Shown piece after piece: positions 13,256-27,300 of a stretch of 64,000 bases of DNA; the first letter of the stretch is position 1; the number at the start of each line of letters is the position of its first letter. This DNA comes from Erpobdella octoculata (lineage: Eukaryota > Annelida > Clitellata > Hirudinida > Erpobdellidae), in contig OZ022242.1 of NCBI GenBank assembly GCA_963978895.1, forward strand, positions 34,994,322 to 35,058,321. The letters are read 5' to 3'. The position numbers and the translations under genes are program-made. Below the pieces are notes generated by a model. The model saw only the letters and a list, made by a program, of their open reading frames with translations. It made no database searches and had not been told where the DNA came from.

Positions 13256-13989
13256 ACGTGTTGCTCAAGCAAGCAAGCCAGCAAACACGTTGAAGTTAAT
13301 ATAAAAGATTTAAAATTAAAGATTGATTGATTTATGATCAGCTGGTTCTGGCATGTCTACGGGTGCTAAGTTCTTCTACAAACCTATGGTAATAATAATA
13401 CTTTTAATATTTCAATGTTTTTGGGTTGTAAATGGTGGTTTTAGATAGATATGGTGAAAGTTTCTATATCTGATATAGCTAGTTATAAAAAAATTATTAC
13501 GCAATAGCAAACTGTCAGTCTTAAAGAAAAAGTCATTAAAGTGGGGCCATAATCGCAAAATAATATATATACAGATTTTATAAAAATCCGTCATTTTTGA
13601 CTGGCTATCTCTAGTATTTATTTCTATAAGGTGTTGTATATATATTTTTGATAGATTGACTTGTGGACCAGATTATATGAACATCTAAGTTTGCTTAAAT
13701 TTTTAATCTTGAATAGCGCAGATACAAATTAAACAGTTTCAGTAATTTTTTTGATAACACTTACAAAAAATAAAAAATAAATAAAATAAAAAAAATCCTC
13801 GATTGTGAATCTAGCGGCATGTTTTTGAGTGATCATACGATTGACGTCATTGTGTTTATCATCAATTCAAAAATAAACAAAGTAAAACGCATCAACAACA
13901 AGATGAGAGAGAGATCGATCGAAACAACAAAAAGTTATTTTGACCATCTGTGATTCGACATCTTCATTGATGTCTAGATGTTTATACTA
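13256..13989. other. AT-rich stretch upstream of the small membrane-protein gene
   Basis: No exon recognised. The start resembles the tail of an interspersed repeat (AAGTTAATATAAAAGATT, also seen near 54820). Any promoter of the following gene should lie near its right end, but no motif is clear. Confidence 0.4.
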
Positions 13990-16437
13990 ATGAAAAATAG
14001 CCAAAACATCTGTGGGTATGTCTTGCTACAATTCTTCTTTGGCTTACTGTTTGGAGACGACGAAAGTAGGCTGTTACTATTACTTGCTGTTTATTAAATC
14101 ATTGAATACCTTATAAAATAATGTTCATGTTTAATAAATATAGTTGTAACTTTTCGTCTATTAAATAAACTGTGAAATTAAAGATTTTATTCGTTTGTGA
14201 AATTTAGTATTTAAACAACAAAACTTGGGTTGGAGATGACATTTTTTATGATGAATTGGAAGTCATATAAGTCGAAAAACATTTAATTCATTTGGTTGAG
14301 GATTTGTTTTGCAGATTACACGCTTATGTGTGACGAGAGCTGCCGAGTTTGGTACGATGGGGTTGAGATTTCTTACGCTGCCGACGATGAAACTCAAACT
14401 TGGAAAACTGGATTCTCCCATAGCATTCCAGCAACCTTGGTTCGTGCAAGTTCGATTGATTGCTTTAAAAAATTTGTAGCGTTTCATGTCACGTTGTAAA
14501 TCTGAGTTGGTCGGTGTTGAACTAAATGAATAAAAATTACAGGAATTAAAATAATATTTATTTTCAAAGAAAACTCTGGCAATCTTGAACTACAAACAAG
14601 GATATGTAGGCGGCATGCTTGGATTTTCAAAGTCTGCTAAATTCAACACCAAACCAACTTCTTGGAAATGTTTCCCAAGCGAATCATCACTTGACATCGC
14701 ATGGACAAAAGCTGATTACAATGATAGCGCATTTAAAGGTCCAATGGTGCTCTTCAAAGGTTCGACCTGTCCAAAAGAGGCGCAGTTCGATTGTGCCAAA
14801 ATGCCGTCAGGATCATTTTGGATATTTTTTAAGAATGCTACGTTTCCACCAGAAGGCTCCGCTGGAATTTATTTTCACTGTCGTTTGAAGAGTGAGTTTT
14901 TATATTTTATGAAACAAAAAATCTATTAAACAGTTTAAACGGTTAGTTTAGACAAACTGCTTAATGTTTTTGCCTTCAGCCGGGTCATGCGCGTAGCTAG
15001 AAGAATTTCTGAAAGAAGAAAGAGGACATTTTTGCAAAAAAGATCATTTAGCATATTACCCTATTTATTATAATAATTATTTAGCTTTTTAAGAGACATT
15101 TTAGAGCAAAAAACGTTTCTTTGGTTAAGCTTTTGTAATTTGCAAATGTTCATTTCAACGAATATTTTACTTTTTTGGTGTGGTCCTAGCTAACGTTTGC
15201 TACCGGATTTTAATCCACACTTTCTAGCATCTTAATATGAAAAAAAATAATACCAAGTAACTTTGTAAAAAATCAAGTCAAAGAAAAAAAAATCAGTGTC
15301 GTTTGCAATTGCAGGCTAAAAAATTATCAAATAAGTCTAAGTTAACTACATGGAATGCACACGAGGACAAAGAAGATAGAAACTAAGAATAAAATACATC
15401 TGGTTTGTAAAGTCAAAAATAATATGAAGTTGTAGTGTTTGATGGAGTAATTGTGGCTCGGGAATCAAATTTTATCGTCCCAGTTTTGTCTAACAGAAAT
15501 AACGTATAGAAAATACAGGTCAATGAGGAGTTATATTTGATTACACTGATTATAGGAGGATGCGCATTGTCCTGACATTGCCGGTTGCGTCAGTTGAAAA
15601 TCAAAGAAATTTTAGATGCATTAGTCGAGTTAAGACATGCCTCAGAAGAGAGTGGTGTGACCAATGACTCAGTGCTCAGTGATCTACTGCAAGGATAAAA
15701 ATGCATTCAATTTGGACATTGATGTAGCTATTGATGATTATGATAGTTTAAAAAAACAATACCTTTTGTCATAGATATGTGTTTTTAGGTTTTTGTTTGA
15801 ATAAATTCATCTATCCAGCTTACTTTAAAAACAATATACTCAGATTATTCATCTATCACTTGTTCATATACAACCAGCCAAAATATTTTTCTACCTTCTC
15901 AAAAAACTTACCATACGAGCCTGCGGAGGTGCGTAATAAAAGCAAATAGTATTAAGAAAAATGTCCAAATCTCCACGTTTTGACCTATTTTGCCCTTTAG
16001 ATTAGCTAAAAATGCACCGGCATTTCTGACCGGGAGAAACATTTACCCATGTTCCCCTCTTGCTACGTACCTGAACAAAAAAAACCGTTTTTTAATTGAT
16101 AATTAGAATAATAAAAATCCAAGATTTTAACTTCGGTTTGCCCAGGACATGAGAAAGGCGAGTCTCATTAAGTTATAAAAGAGCTGCTCTGACTAGAAAT
16201 ATTCACAAGTGATTGGTTTTCGGAGGTATAACAAGCTGATTTTTTCCATCGCAAAGCCACGTTTTTGTGGCTTTAAAATTATTTTACTTTTCATGAAACA
16301 CAGATTTAATTTTCATTTTTTTTTATTTAGTTGGTAGCTATCTTTCTGCCTACAACGTACTCTTTATTTTTGGAATATATATGGGAGTTGTTGCTTCACT
16401 ACTTTGCATTGGATTAGGTTTGAATGACTACGGTTAA
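13990..16437 (+). CDS. Small type I membrane protein, 209 aa, four exons
   Basis: Exons 13990-14065, 14315-14439, 14570-14891 and 16331-16437 join with matching phases (1, 0, 1) and sum to 210 codons including TAA. Exon 1 starts with ATG and gives a signal-like stretch (residues about 8-22, LLQFFFGLLFG). Exons 2-3 hold a Cys-containing outside domain with CDESCRVWYDG and GYVGGMLG; I do not know its function. Exon 4 is one membrane helix (LFIFGIYMGVVASLLCIG) ending LNDYG then TAA. A related exon at 44857 lacks a 22-base segment found here and reads into a longer basic tail, so this copy may have lost its tail, or the other gained one. The receptor phosphatase gene starts 1.9 kb downstream. Confidence 0.6.
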
Positions 16438-16771
16438 AAAGTTTTTTAATTCAAAATATAACATGAATACACTCTTGGCATCTTCTTCAGCTTATGAAGC
16501 CATCAAAGACAGGGCGGCTGCACTAAAACGCCGTCGCGATGAGTCAAACCGTCAGCGCGAAGAGAAAGGAGCCAAAAGTCCTTCCATTTACACCAGCTAT
16601 AGCGTTACATTAGGCACTAAAGGAAAAAATAACGGTTATCGTTTTGCATTGTTACGTTTCAATTTTGAATATATTTGCAAATTATTTGTAAATATTAAAT
16701 CGCGTTTTAGTACCTGCAAGTTATTTACAGTAATTGAATCTTATATTTCATTCTCAAATTCTGAAGGTTGA
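16438..16771 (+). pseudogene. Out-of-frame former cytoplasmic tail
   Basis: Just after the stop of the small membrane protein, another frame encodes a basic, Arg/Lys-rich stretch (SSSAYEAIKDRAAALKRRR and on). It is almost identical to the tail that is in frame in the copy at 44857-45275. A 22-base segment at about 16435-16457, missing from that copy, shifts the frame. Confidence 0.5.
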
Positions 16772-18344
16772 AGATACAAAGCCGTACGTGATGATGGATA
16801 ATTTTAGACACTCTTGAAGGCATTACAGGTTTATTAACACTGAACTTTACCAATCGTATCAGGAGATGTGAACGTTTCTGTTTACTCTGAAGACTTAAAA
16901 TCAATATTTACATTTGTTATTAACTGGTTGCTAAACAATTTTTCGATATTTAAAAAACTGGAGTTTTAGAAGTTGCCGACAGTTTGGTTTTTGTTTTCAT
17001 ATAAACCGGAATGCTTAACAATTTATTTTGGGAGTAAATTGCGATAGAAATATAAATCCTTGTAACTAGTATAATTTCAAGTTTATTAATAGTTTTAACA
17101 AATCAACAGCCCGCTGTAATATTAATTCACATTTAATTTTTCAATTGAAGTTGAGAATTGGAGCTTTGAATTCATGTATTTGTTATTGGCAGAAACTTGA
17201 AAACAGTTTAACAAATTTTAAAAAAATTTAAACGTACAATTTTTCAAAATATTTTAACGAGATTTAATAAATTTAAAAACTTGGCCTATTTCAGCATAGA
17301 TAATTGTGTGTATTGCAAATAGAAAACTCGTGTCTGTTTATGTAAAAGTTGGTAATTGTTAGAGGATGCAAAAGCTAAGAACAGCTGTTCAAGCTTGACA
17401 ATTTTCAAAATGACTTTAGTCTTTAGATGGCCACCAATCACTTATCTAACTTTATCTCACTTCTGAGCCCATTTACAGAGCAATCAGTAGTAGTCATTTT
17501 CAGGGACCTAACCACATGCCTATGGACGCTGTTGACGCCACAGGATTTGGAACGCTGACTCTTAGGTCTATCCGCCAATAAACCATGGCCAGCTGAGTAT
17601 TACCAGGGTCGGGCTTTCTGCTGTTTGCATAACTAAATAAAGTAAAGGCGCCATGAGAAAACAGTTATAAGCCACTGAAAACAATTTTTAAAACCATTAA
17701 CAGCTATTTCAGCCAGACATTACCTCACTGAATAATACTACTGATGAAAATGAAGATAGCAATAGTATTTAATTTGTATTTATCTCTAATGATGGATCTA
17801 TTCAAAACAGTTAACTGCCACTTTGAAATGAATGCAAGTTTTTAATTAGCAATTCAGTATCAGAGCCATAGAAATGATTTATGCAGACAATGTGTTGCAA
17901 CAGGAAGTTGCTTGAAACTCCTAACGAAATTAGATAATTGTTATGAAAAATTCTGCAACGACATAAAAACAGTGAATAGTTTATTGTATTACTAGCAACT
18001 AAATTTTTAATAATTCAATTACCTATTAATTACCGACCATTTATTAATAATTAACATTTTTTCACATAAAATCTTTTGTATACAATTACAATAATGTTAT
18101 AAATGGAACCGGAAAAATTGAAAAACAAAGTTTGGAAAAAAATAGTCCGCGTAATAATTCTTCTTTAGAGATGCCTGCCCTAGATGTGCTCTATTAAATA
18201 ATTGAATGTTTTTCTTATTATGTTATTATAGGCTTGCATGTCTCTCAGCATTTATAATTGCAGCAGCCAAAAATCAACTAGAACTATTATTGACTGAGTC
18301 GCTACATTTGAGATTAAAATCTTTTGTAAACTAGAGCAAGCAAA
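16772..18344. other. Intergenic DNA upstream of the receptor phosphatase
   Basis: Closely matches 45276-46853, so it was duplicated together with the gene. It should contain the phosphatase promoter and 5' UTR. No further exon recognised. Confidence 0.5.
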
Positions 18345-21300
18345 ATGAATTTATTTATTATTTTTGTGATGATAGCATCCACAACCGTATCTGCTGTTTC
18401 AGAAGATAAATTTTTTGATTTGTCAGTGAAAACAAAATTGGATAGTTCTGGAATAAGTTATTTAGAAGCAGAACACATTTTGGTAGGTAAACACTGGTAC
18501 GTCATTCGTTTAAACAAACAGTACAGTGTCCAATTGATAAACATAACTCCTTTTATTGATGAAGTTGATGCATCGTGTAAGTTACCAAAATTTTCATTGT
18601 CACATTGTAGTTATTTTTAAATTGAAATGGGAAATATTTCTTAAAATTATTGAATAAACAAAATTTAAAGATTAACAACGTGCAAATGTTTTAAAATAAG
18701 ACTAAATATGTGATTTTAAATATATTATAATTTTTAATTGCCAACGTAAAATAAGTAATTGCATTATATTGCAGCTTTTTTTAAATTTAACTATCAATAT
18801 TCATCTTTGAGTTTTTGGAATCTAAAGAAAATTAATCAAAATTGAAATAATAATTCAATTAGTTTTGTTAAATATAAATTTGTTGAATTACCGTTAAGCT
18901 TTAAAAAAACCAACTTACTGTTTTCCAATCAAGCTGAAATTTGGTGGGCGTAGGTACGTATTTGACATTTAAGGAGTTTACATTCTATTAAATTTTCAGG
19001 TTGATGGAACAAAATTTGATTACAATATAAAATAAAATTAGTTAAAATGTTGAAAATTACAATATTTCTGTAAAGAAATAAACTATTTTTAGTTTATTTA
19101 AAGAGACCGATATTTAATTTTTAAATTTAAAAATTAATTTTCCATATTGATCTGAGAGTTTTTTATATTTTCAATTTTTACATATTAATTAAGTATTATT
19201 TCAAATATTTTAAATAACCGTGGTCAATGTTTTTCTATTTTATAGAATTAGATTTATTAAAAAATAATTTGCAAAAGATCAACGGTTCACTTGTTGCAGG
19301 TGTGATCAAACATATATATGTCTCAAACACCTTCAGTGGAACATCTGTTGAAAATTACTCTTTGTGTAAAACAGTTGAACAGACAATCTTATTTGAAGAT
19401 AAAATCATCACATTCCACTGTCGTCCAAATACACCACCTGGTCAATTTATTATTATAGAACAAAGCCCTTCCAGTGTAGTTCTTCAACGTTTTTTTATAT
19501 ACGGAAAAGAAATCGTTTCATCTGGTTAAACATAGTTTGTGCTTCCTTGAAATAATCATTCAGTTTTATTAAATGCAATGAATTAAACGCTGTGTTACAG
19601 ATAAATGTAGTAAAGGTTATTTTGGTGAATTCTGTGACAAACAATGCAACTGTAAAGATGAAGTAGCATGCGATCGAGTAACTGGAGAATGTTTAATTGG
19701 GTGTTCACGACTCTGGGAAGGAAAAAATTGCAATACAAGTTGGTTATCAGCTAAAAACATATTTACTACAATTAGTAATTTCACATTAAATCGTTTCAGT
19801 TAAAATTGATTTAAACTCACGACAAATGGGCTGCTTTGAATATAATAGTTTAGTAAAAGAAATCAAAGATGAGAAGGCAAACATTATGAGCTGTTTCACA
19901 ACGTGTGGAAATTGTGGATATGATTACGTCTCATTCAAAGTAAATTTTTTATTTTTTACCCCTACTCCACAACGTCGGAGTTAGTGTATTTTTTACAAGT
20001 AGAAACAGTTGCTTGAATTTTCTGTACCTTGTCTCTCTATATATCTTTGACACTGGTGATACCGGCAAGATTCGAACCATCAACCTTTAGTCCGTCTGGC
20101 AAACGGTTTTACCCACTATAGCACCAGCGTTACCGAATTCTTGATTTTTATTTGCAGAATAATTTTTGTTTATGTGGGAATTCAATAACATTCAACTGTA
20201 CTGAATATAACGTTTATTCAAGTAAGAATAAAACAATTATTTAACATGAAAATAGTAAAAGGTGTGTTTCAACAAGTTGTAATTTATTATTTACCAAAGC
20301 TTGTCCAAACGGAACATATGGTTACAACTGTACACTCCGATGTAATTGTATCAACGATGGTAAATGCCATTACATGAATGGTACGTGTTTACAAGGATGT
20401 GCAAATGAATGGATGGGAGAAAGCTGTCATATCAGAAGTTAGAAACATACAATGAGAATCTTGATAAAAATTAATAAAATTTCAATCATTTCAACTTTGA
20501 ATGATTGTTTTAAATTTATGTTTTCATAATTCAACAAAAACTTTTGCACAGATTGTTTTGTAAACAATGGAGCTTGTCCAAAAGATGAAATTTGTAGAAG
20601 TTTGGGTGGTTCAACAGGCGACTGTTTCTGTCCGTTCAACTATATAAGGTCCAATAATAACTTATGCGTCAGTGAGTAAAGTTCAGTATTACGTTTTTTG
20701 ATCCATCGTAATTAAAAAAAATGATCTTTGCAAAATGAAAACTTTGTCTATTAGAAGTTTTCAAGTTTTTTAAGTAGTTGCTCGGTAAACTAAGAAATGT
20801 TGTTAATTGTTTGTATATTAAAGTGCACAAACCACTGTGTATTAGTTTAATTTGTTGGCGAGCAAAGCTCATAAAGTATGAAAAGCGATGTCGTCACCAG
20901 AGTTTGTTGCTAGTGAGCTTCGGACCAGCGAAAACACATTATCGCCCGGATCCCGGACGAAACTCGGAAGTATTAAAAATGTCAAACGAGTAGGAGAAAT
21001 GTATAATTCGTTAATTGAACAAGCAACAGGAATCGTTCGCAAATCACAACGCCGAACACGTCAAAAATACCCGTTAGAAGATATGTTTAGAAGAATAGGT
21101 AGAACTTGTAAACAAACTCGATTAAATTTAAATAAAATCGCATACTTCGCTGAATCATTTTTATTTATTCAAGTATGTTTACAAAAACATATATGGCCGA
21201 AGTATTCAAAAAAGAAGAATAAAACTATAAACAAACGGCGAGGCAGCCTCAAGACCGGCGCCTAGCATAGATATAAGATTGAATGGTAATTGCTGATTAA

Positions 21301-24300
21301 CTAAAATTACTACAACGGTTTGATATTTTGTAACTTTTTTTACAAGAACCTTACAAACGAGTTTAAAATTAGCTGAAAATTTTTAACTTTTTGCTTCGAG
21401 TAAAAAAAACCACCGACACAGTTTGCTCATTTAAAACAGCTTTCTACGCAATGACATTTTGTGGAAGGCTACAACAGGTTTTATTATCATGTCAGAGACT
21501 GTAAAACATTTTAAAACAAATTTTAATTAATATTAAACTATTTTTTAATGTGTTTTGTTACTAATTTCAGGATCGAATAATTTCATAATGGGAATATTTC
21601 TTGGAATATTATTCATCATGTGTACTGTGACAGCAATTATAACAGCTGGTATCGTGTTTAAGAAAAGGTCAGTATTTTAAACAAGAACATTTAAATTATT
21701 TGTTTATTTAGTAATTTTTTTTTATTATTGTTAACTATTCATTTTTCATTAGTTATTTGTTAATATAGGGTGATGTAATTCTTTAATTTTTTTTTGATTA
21801 TTACATTTATTTATTTCTCACAGAAAAGACTATATTAAGTATGGTTTGGCAAAAAGAATTGGAAAATTCAGAGGTTCAATTGAGCATGATAACTGTTTAT
21901 TGTATAATTTGAACACAATTAAGTGTCTAATGGCTTTTTTTTAAAGAAATTGTGAAAGAGTCTATCGACGAACAAAGTGAAGTAGTCGAACCCGAATTCG
22001 CCTTACGAAAAATTCCAGATTATGTTAAGGAGCATTCGGCTAATTTTTTCAAAGATTATGAGGTTCAATAAACAGTTATTTTATTATCATAAAAAATAAA
22101 TACGTTTAATTTTTATTATGATTAAAATTTCCAGACTATCCCTCAAATTGCTTCCTCCGAAATAACGTATGCTAGCCAAAAAGAACTAAAGTCTAAGAAC
22201 AGATATAAATCGATATTGCCCTGTAAGTTTTAATGTATTTTTTTATAAAAAATATACTCTTATACTGAGCTAGAATTCGATATAATTTTGATACCACAAC
22301 AATAATTTTAAATAAATTTAGCGTACTTAGATTTTTACGCTGATTTTAAAAACAAAATAGTTGTTCAGATCTAAACAGTTGTGTTTTTATACCTGTCGTC
22401 CAACAGTTTTAGATGCTATTTAGTAAATTAATAACCTAAAGCAGATTAATCATTTTACTAGCAAATTAAAAAATAAGGCTAAATGCAAACTACATGGGCT
22501 TATATTTTTATTAGAATAAGGCATAAAAATTTAAATGATATGATAATTGCATAATTGTTTTCTATTTAAACGGAACTCCCTGGGTAGATATGAGTAGATT
22601 ACGGTAATTATCTTTATCGAGGAGCTTTACAGTAGAAATATGTTTATAATTTTTCTAGTATTTATTTAACTTTCTGAAAAAATACAAAAGCAAAGTTTTA
22701 TGATATTGACATTTAGAATAATTATCTCAAGTATAATGGGAAAAGAAATTAGGATAGCTTTTCCTTCTAGCAAAATCTGTCATGTAAATGCTGTACGGGA
22801 AAGGTTAATGTAAATTCAAGCAGAAGTAATTAGCATCATGCTTAGAGGATCCGAGTTGGAGATTTAATGATTAGTTAGCAATCTACAACAATTACTATAA
22901 AACGTGTTCTTGTGAAATCTAGAATTATTCATCAGATCTGATTCACAAAGTAGGTACGAGTCACTCATAAGACAAAATTTGGCAAAGGCTTCATAAAAAA
23001 AACACCAGACACAATTTTCATTTAAGTTACAATACTTCACGAGACCAAACATTGCAATAGACTGAAAATGTCCTACTTTATCATGTTATTGGTAAAACAT
23101 TTTCTTAGTCCCAATAAACTTTACAAACCATAGCTTTGTCAGAGCTCCAGGAGAAAAGAAAGTAGATTTTAATAAATATTTTTTTGATGATTGCAAGTCA
23201 AACTCTGAGATTTGATAACAGTTGTCAAGTCCTATGATTATTTTTTTACAATTTGTCTAACTTTTTTTTCGATTGAATACCGAATGTAAACGGACATTCG
23301 GTACATCCCTGTTCCAAAGTATTATATCAATGTTATTGCATATTACATTTATTTTAAACAGTTTTGAGATTTGTGACAAGATGTATCTAGAGGGGGGGGT
23401 GACAAATGAAATCGTTTCCAGATTAGGTACTGTACTGTACATGTTTCATGAATAGCCCGTAGCCTTACTCTAAACTGTCCAACTTTTTTAACTTGAAAAT
23501 GTTTAAATAGGTTAAAATTATTTGCAATTTTTAAATTTTTCAAAGATGATTTCAACCGAGTTATTTTAGAAAAAATCGAAGACCAGGATTTTTCTGACTA
23601 TATTAATGCTAGTCATATATCAGTGAGTTACTTAAACGTTTTTTTATGACGATGATTGTTTAACATTCATTCACAAATAACATTTTCAGAATGTTTTCAA
23701 CACCAAATGCATCGCAACTCAAGGTTGTGTAAACAATTTATTTATGTTGTATTTAAGTGTCGTGTTTGTGCAATTAACAGACTGGCTAGGAGTGCTAGTG
23801 AATGATGAAGCTAAGGCATGAAAGTAGTACGTGAAAGCGTCAGGAACAACTCATGCAGATGAAGTAAAATGTTTTTAGCCATCAGGATATCTGAGTGTTC
23901 TTAATTTCATCAAAAAACCTGGTTTTGAACCTGGAAGTCATTTGATATATTTTCAGATCAAATTAAGAATGAACAACTGAGTTGACTTGTTCAGCACTAA
24001 GATATTAGTTCACAACAAGATGCTAATAGTGCTATACTAGAAGTTACAAAAAAGTGTCCCGTAAATTTTTATATTACTAAGTTTTGAATAAAACATTTAC
24101 ATTTTTAGGGCCTTTGGCCAAAACGGTGTATGATTTTTGGAGAATGATATGGCAAGAAGATATTGGAATAGTAGTGATGTTGTGTAATACCAGAGAAAAT
24201 GACAAAGTATTCATTACATTTTACAATGATTAATTAAACATAAAACGTCAAAAAATATTCTTATCATTAATCAGAGAAAATGCGAACAATATTGGCCTTT

Positions 24301-27300
24301 GAAAGATTCAAAGACAATTGAAGATTTTACGATATCTGTAGAAAATAAAACATCATGGCCAGAATACATTTGTACTATACTCTCTGTCGATAAAGTTATT
24401 TTTGATTGTTTGTTTTCATATTTTATTTATATCTAAGAAACAAGTAAATTATGGCCATCTGTAACGATCTGGTGGCAGCCACAATCAATATCCGTAACAT
24501 TTGAACAGCTCCTAAACTCTTACAATTGCTAAACTGTTTATCGACTGGAAATAATTTTGATGAATATAAAAACAAACAACAAGACATACAAATACATTTA
24601 AAATTTTTACTTTATCACATCCATCATAGAAAGGTCGTCTATATTCTAAGTTTTAGTTTGATTGGATGATGGAAAGTTTGTTATTTTTTACTTTTAAGAT
24701 TTGAAATTATTCAAGTAAACAAATAAGTGATTAAACAAGACAGCAAGATTGGTATTAAAATTAATAAAATGATTTGAAAATAACCTAAGTGTAATAAACA
24801 TTATGTTATTTTACAGGGTTTAAACTCATCGAGAAAAATAATTCATCTCCACTTCACAAACTGGCCTGATCACGGCACGCCAAAAATAATTCCCTACTTT
24901 CTTTCATTTTGTGATCTCTTTCTTAAATTGTTACAAACTAAAAAATGCCCAGTGGTTGTTCATTGCAGGTTTGCTTGCTATTTAAATGATAAAGATTGCT
25001 TGCAAAATATTTAAAGTATTATCATAGAGCGTGTTTATGATAACGATGATGATGATGATATTGCAGTGCAGGAGTTGGGCGGACAGGATGTTTTATAGCT
25101 TTGTGTGACCTTCTTCAAAAAGGAAGAAAAGGACTAAATGTTGATGTCTACGAATGCGTCAAACGACTGAGAGAAGATCGCATGAAATTAGTGGAAAAAC
25201 CCGTAATTATTTTTTTTATTTTTATAAATAACTTATGGCTTATTCCGAGAAATTTCATCATAAGAACTTCTGTCAAAATATTATTTTTAATTACTTTGAA
25301 ACGCATTTGTCGCATATCAGTAACAGATACAGAATGAGTAAACGGATCTAGTGTTAGATTTAAAAATTTAAATTTGTACGTTTTGCCAAGATTTTTTTAC
25401 CTAAATGAATTTCTGTTTTAGTTTTTAACAGACTAGCATAGTTAGCTAAATTTATTTATCTTATTTGGCGTGAAATGATGTAAAATTGGTAGAACGTCTG
25501 AACGAAAACATGACCAGGATCATTATAAAAATGTCTGTGCAAACAAACTGTAGCAGATGAGTATTACTTCAAAAGATAATTATATCTAATGTAAAACTAT
25601 TAAATGAATAATCAATTATTACAACATAACATAAGTAAACTCACACTATATAAAATATTTTATTTACTTTGTTTAAGTCAAACAAAAATTGTCATAAGCA
25701 AGTAAAACGGAATAACATTGTTTAAGGTGGTTCAGACCTCCAGGACCCCCCTCCTGTAACCACCCCTGCGTCTTTAGTTTTAAGCATGTTGAAGGTTCAA
25801 CTCAGAAAACGCACAAATTAACTCAATAAACTTAAAAATTAACTCAATAAACTTAAAAATTAACTCAATAAACTTAAAAATTAACTCAATAAACTTAAAA
25901 ATTAACTCAATAAACTTAAAAATTAACTCAATAAACTTAAAAATTAACTCAATAAACTTAAAAATTTACTCAATAAACTTAAAAATTAACTCAATAAACT
26001 TAAAAATTAACTCAATAAACTTAAAAATTAACTCAATAAACTTAAAAATTAACTCAATAAACTTAAAAATTAACTCAATAAACTTAAAAATTAACTCAAT
26101 AAACTTAAAAATTAACTCAATAAACTTAAAAATTAACTCAATAAACTTAAAAATTAACTCAATAAACTTAAAAATTAACTCAATAAACTTACAAATTAAC
26201 TCAATAAACTTAAAAATTAACTAACGAAATTAAAATTTTCATTACTCAAGGCTCAATATACCTTTCTTTTTGAATGTCTTGTCAACGAAGTCTGGCTCGG
26301 TCGAGTGGTGTTCTCACTGAAGCGCTTCCATTTCACCTTTGCTAAGTTTCTCAAGCAGACGACAGAGAATGTCATGTTGGCCAATCAATATCAGGTTGTT
26401 ACTAAATGATGTCAAATTACTGAGTAATTATTTACTCGTAAACGGATGCCGATTGCAGAAGTTACACAACGTCCTCTATTTATTAGATGTGAAACAATAA
26501 TTAACCTTGCCTAACAATGAGGATTCAATGTGTTGTGCTTTATGTTTAATCAATTGTATATGTTTTTTAAACTTGTTATACAGGCAATTATTATAATCAA
26601 TTCAAACCATAGAAGTTCTCATTTCTTCTCAAAAGACAAAACTTTCCAAATCAAAGTAATTTGTTTATTTTGATTATGTAAAACACTTTAAAATACAGTT
26701 TTATAAGTTTAAAATTTTGTAATTTACATTATTTAATTACGTTGATTTGTTATCGTTGCAGACAATACAAAACAGTTTTAGTTTCGAAGTAGACATGGAA
26801 TCGAGCAATAATAACTTCTTTTTTTGGGACAACATACCGCCTGATTGCTCATGTATAATTTTACTCGTAAATGAAACTGTAAATTTGAATTGCTTTCTTT
26901 GTTTATTTAAAACTAATTTACTCTGACGAGTTTTTTTTAAATTATCCAACAGGAGAGATGCAGCGAGTTAGATTGTCTGCCTTCACTGAATTCTCCATTG
27001 TTAACGAATGAATTTATCGTGGAAAACATGTCTATGGATCGCGCATCTTATGGAGCAGTTTATGAAACAAAAATGACTCAACAGGAAAATGCTTATGAAA
27101 ATGTATTAAACTATTTTAAAAAGTATTTAAATACATTTTTTTTAAATTAATTTATTTTAGCAATTTAAAATTTATTTACAGAACGACTGTGACGGAGTTG
27201 ATTCAAAAAGGGTAATTGTTCACGTCGTACAAGTTCAGCTAGATGAAACTATTAAAATTCCTCACGTTTTAAGCTGCTTTGAAAAAATTGATAACAATCA

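Larger units (their letters stand above)
16049..21667 (+). repeat. Segmental duplication, copy A
   Basis: About 5.6 kb that aligns, apart from two insertions in the other copy, with 44575-51781. It spans the last exon of the small membrane-protein gene and phosphatase exons 1-7. The high identity, introns included, points to a recent duplication. Confidence 0.9.

Noticed and set aside
25806..26222. Possible CRISPR-like array
   Set aside because: Head-to-tail 21-bp units without spacers in an animal intron; a minisatellite.
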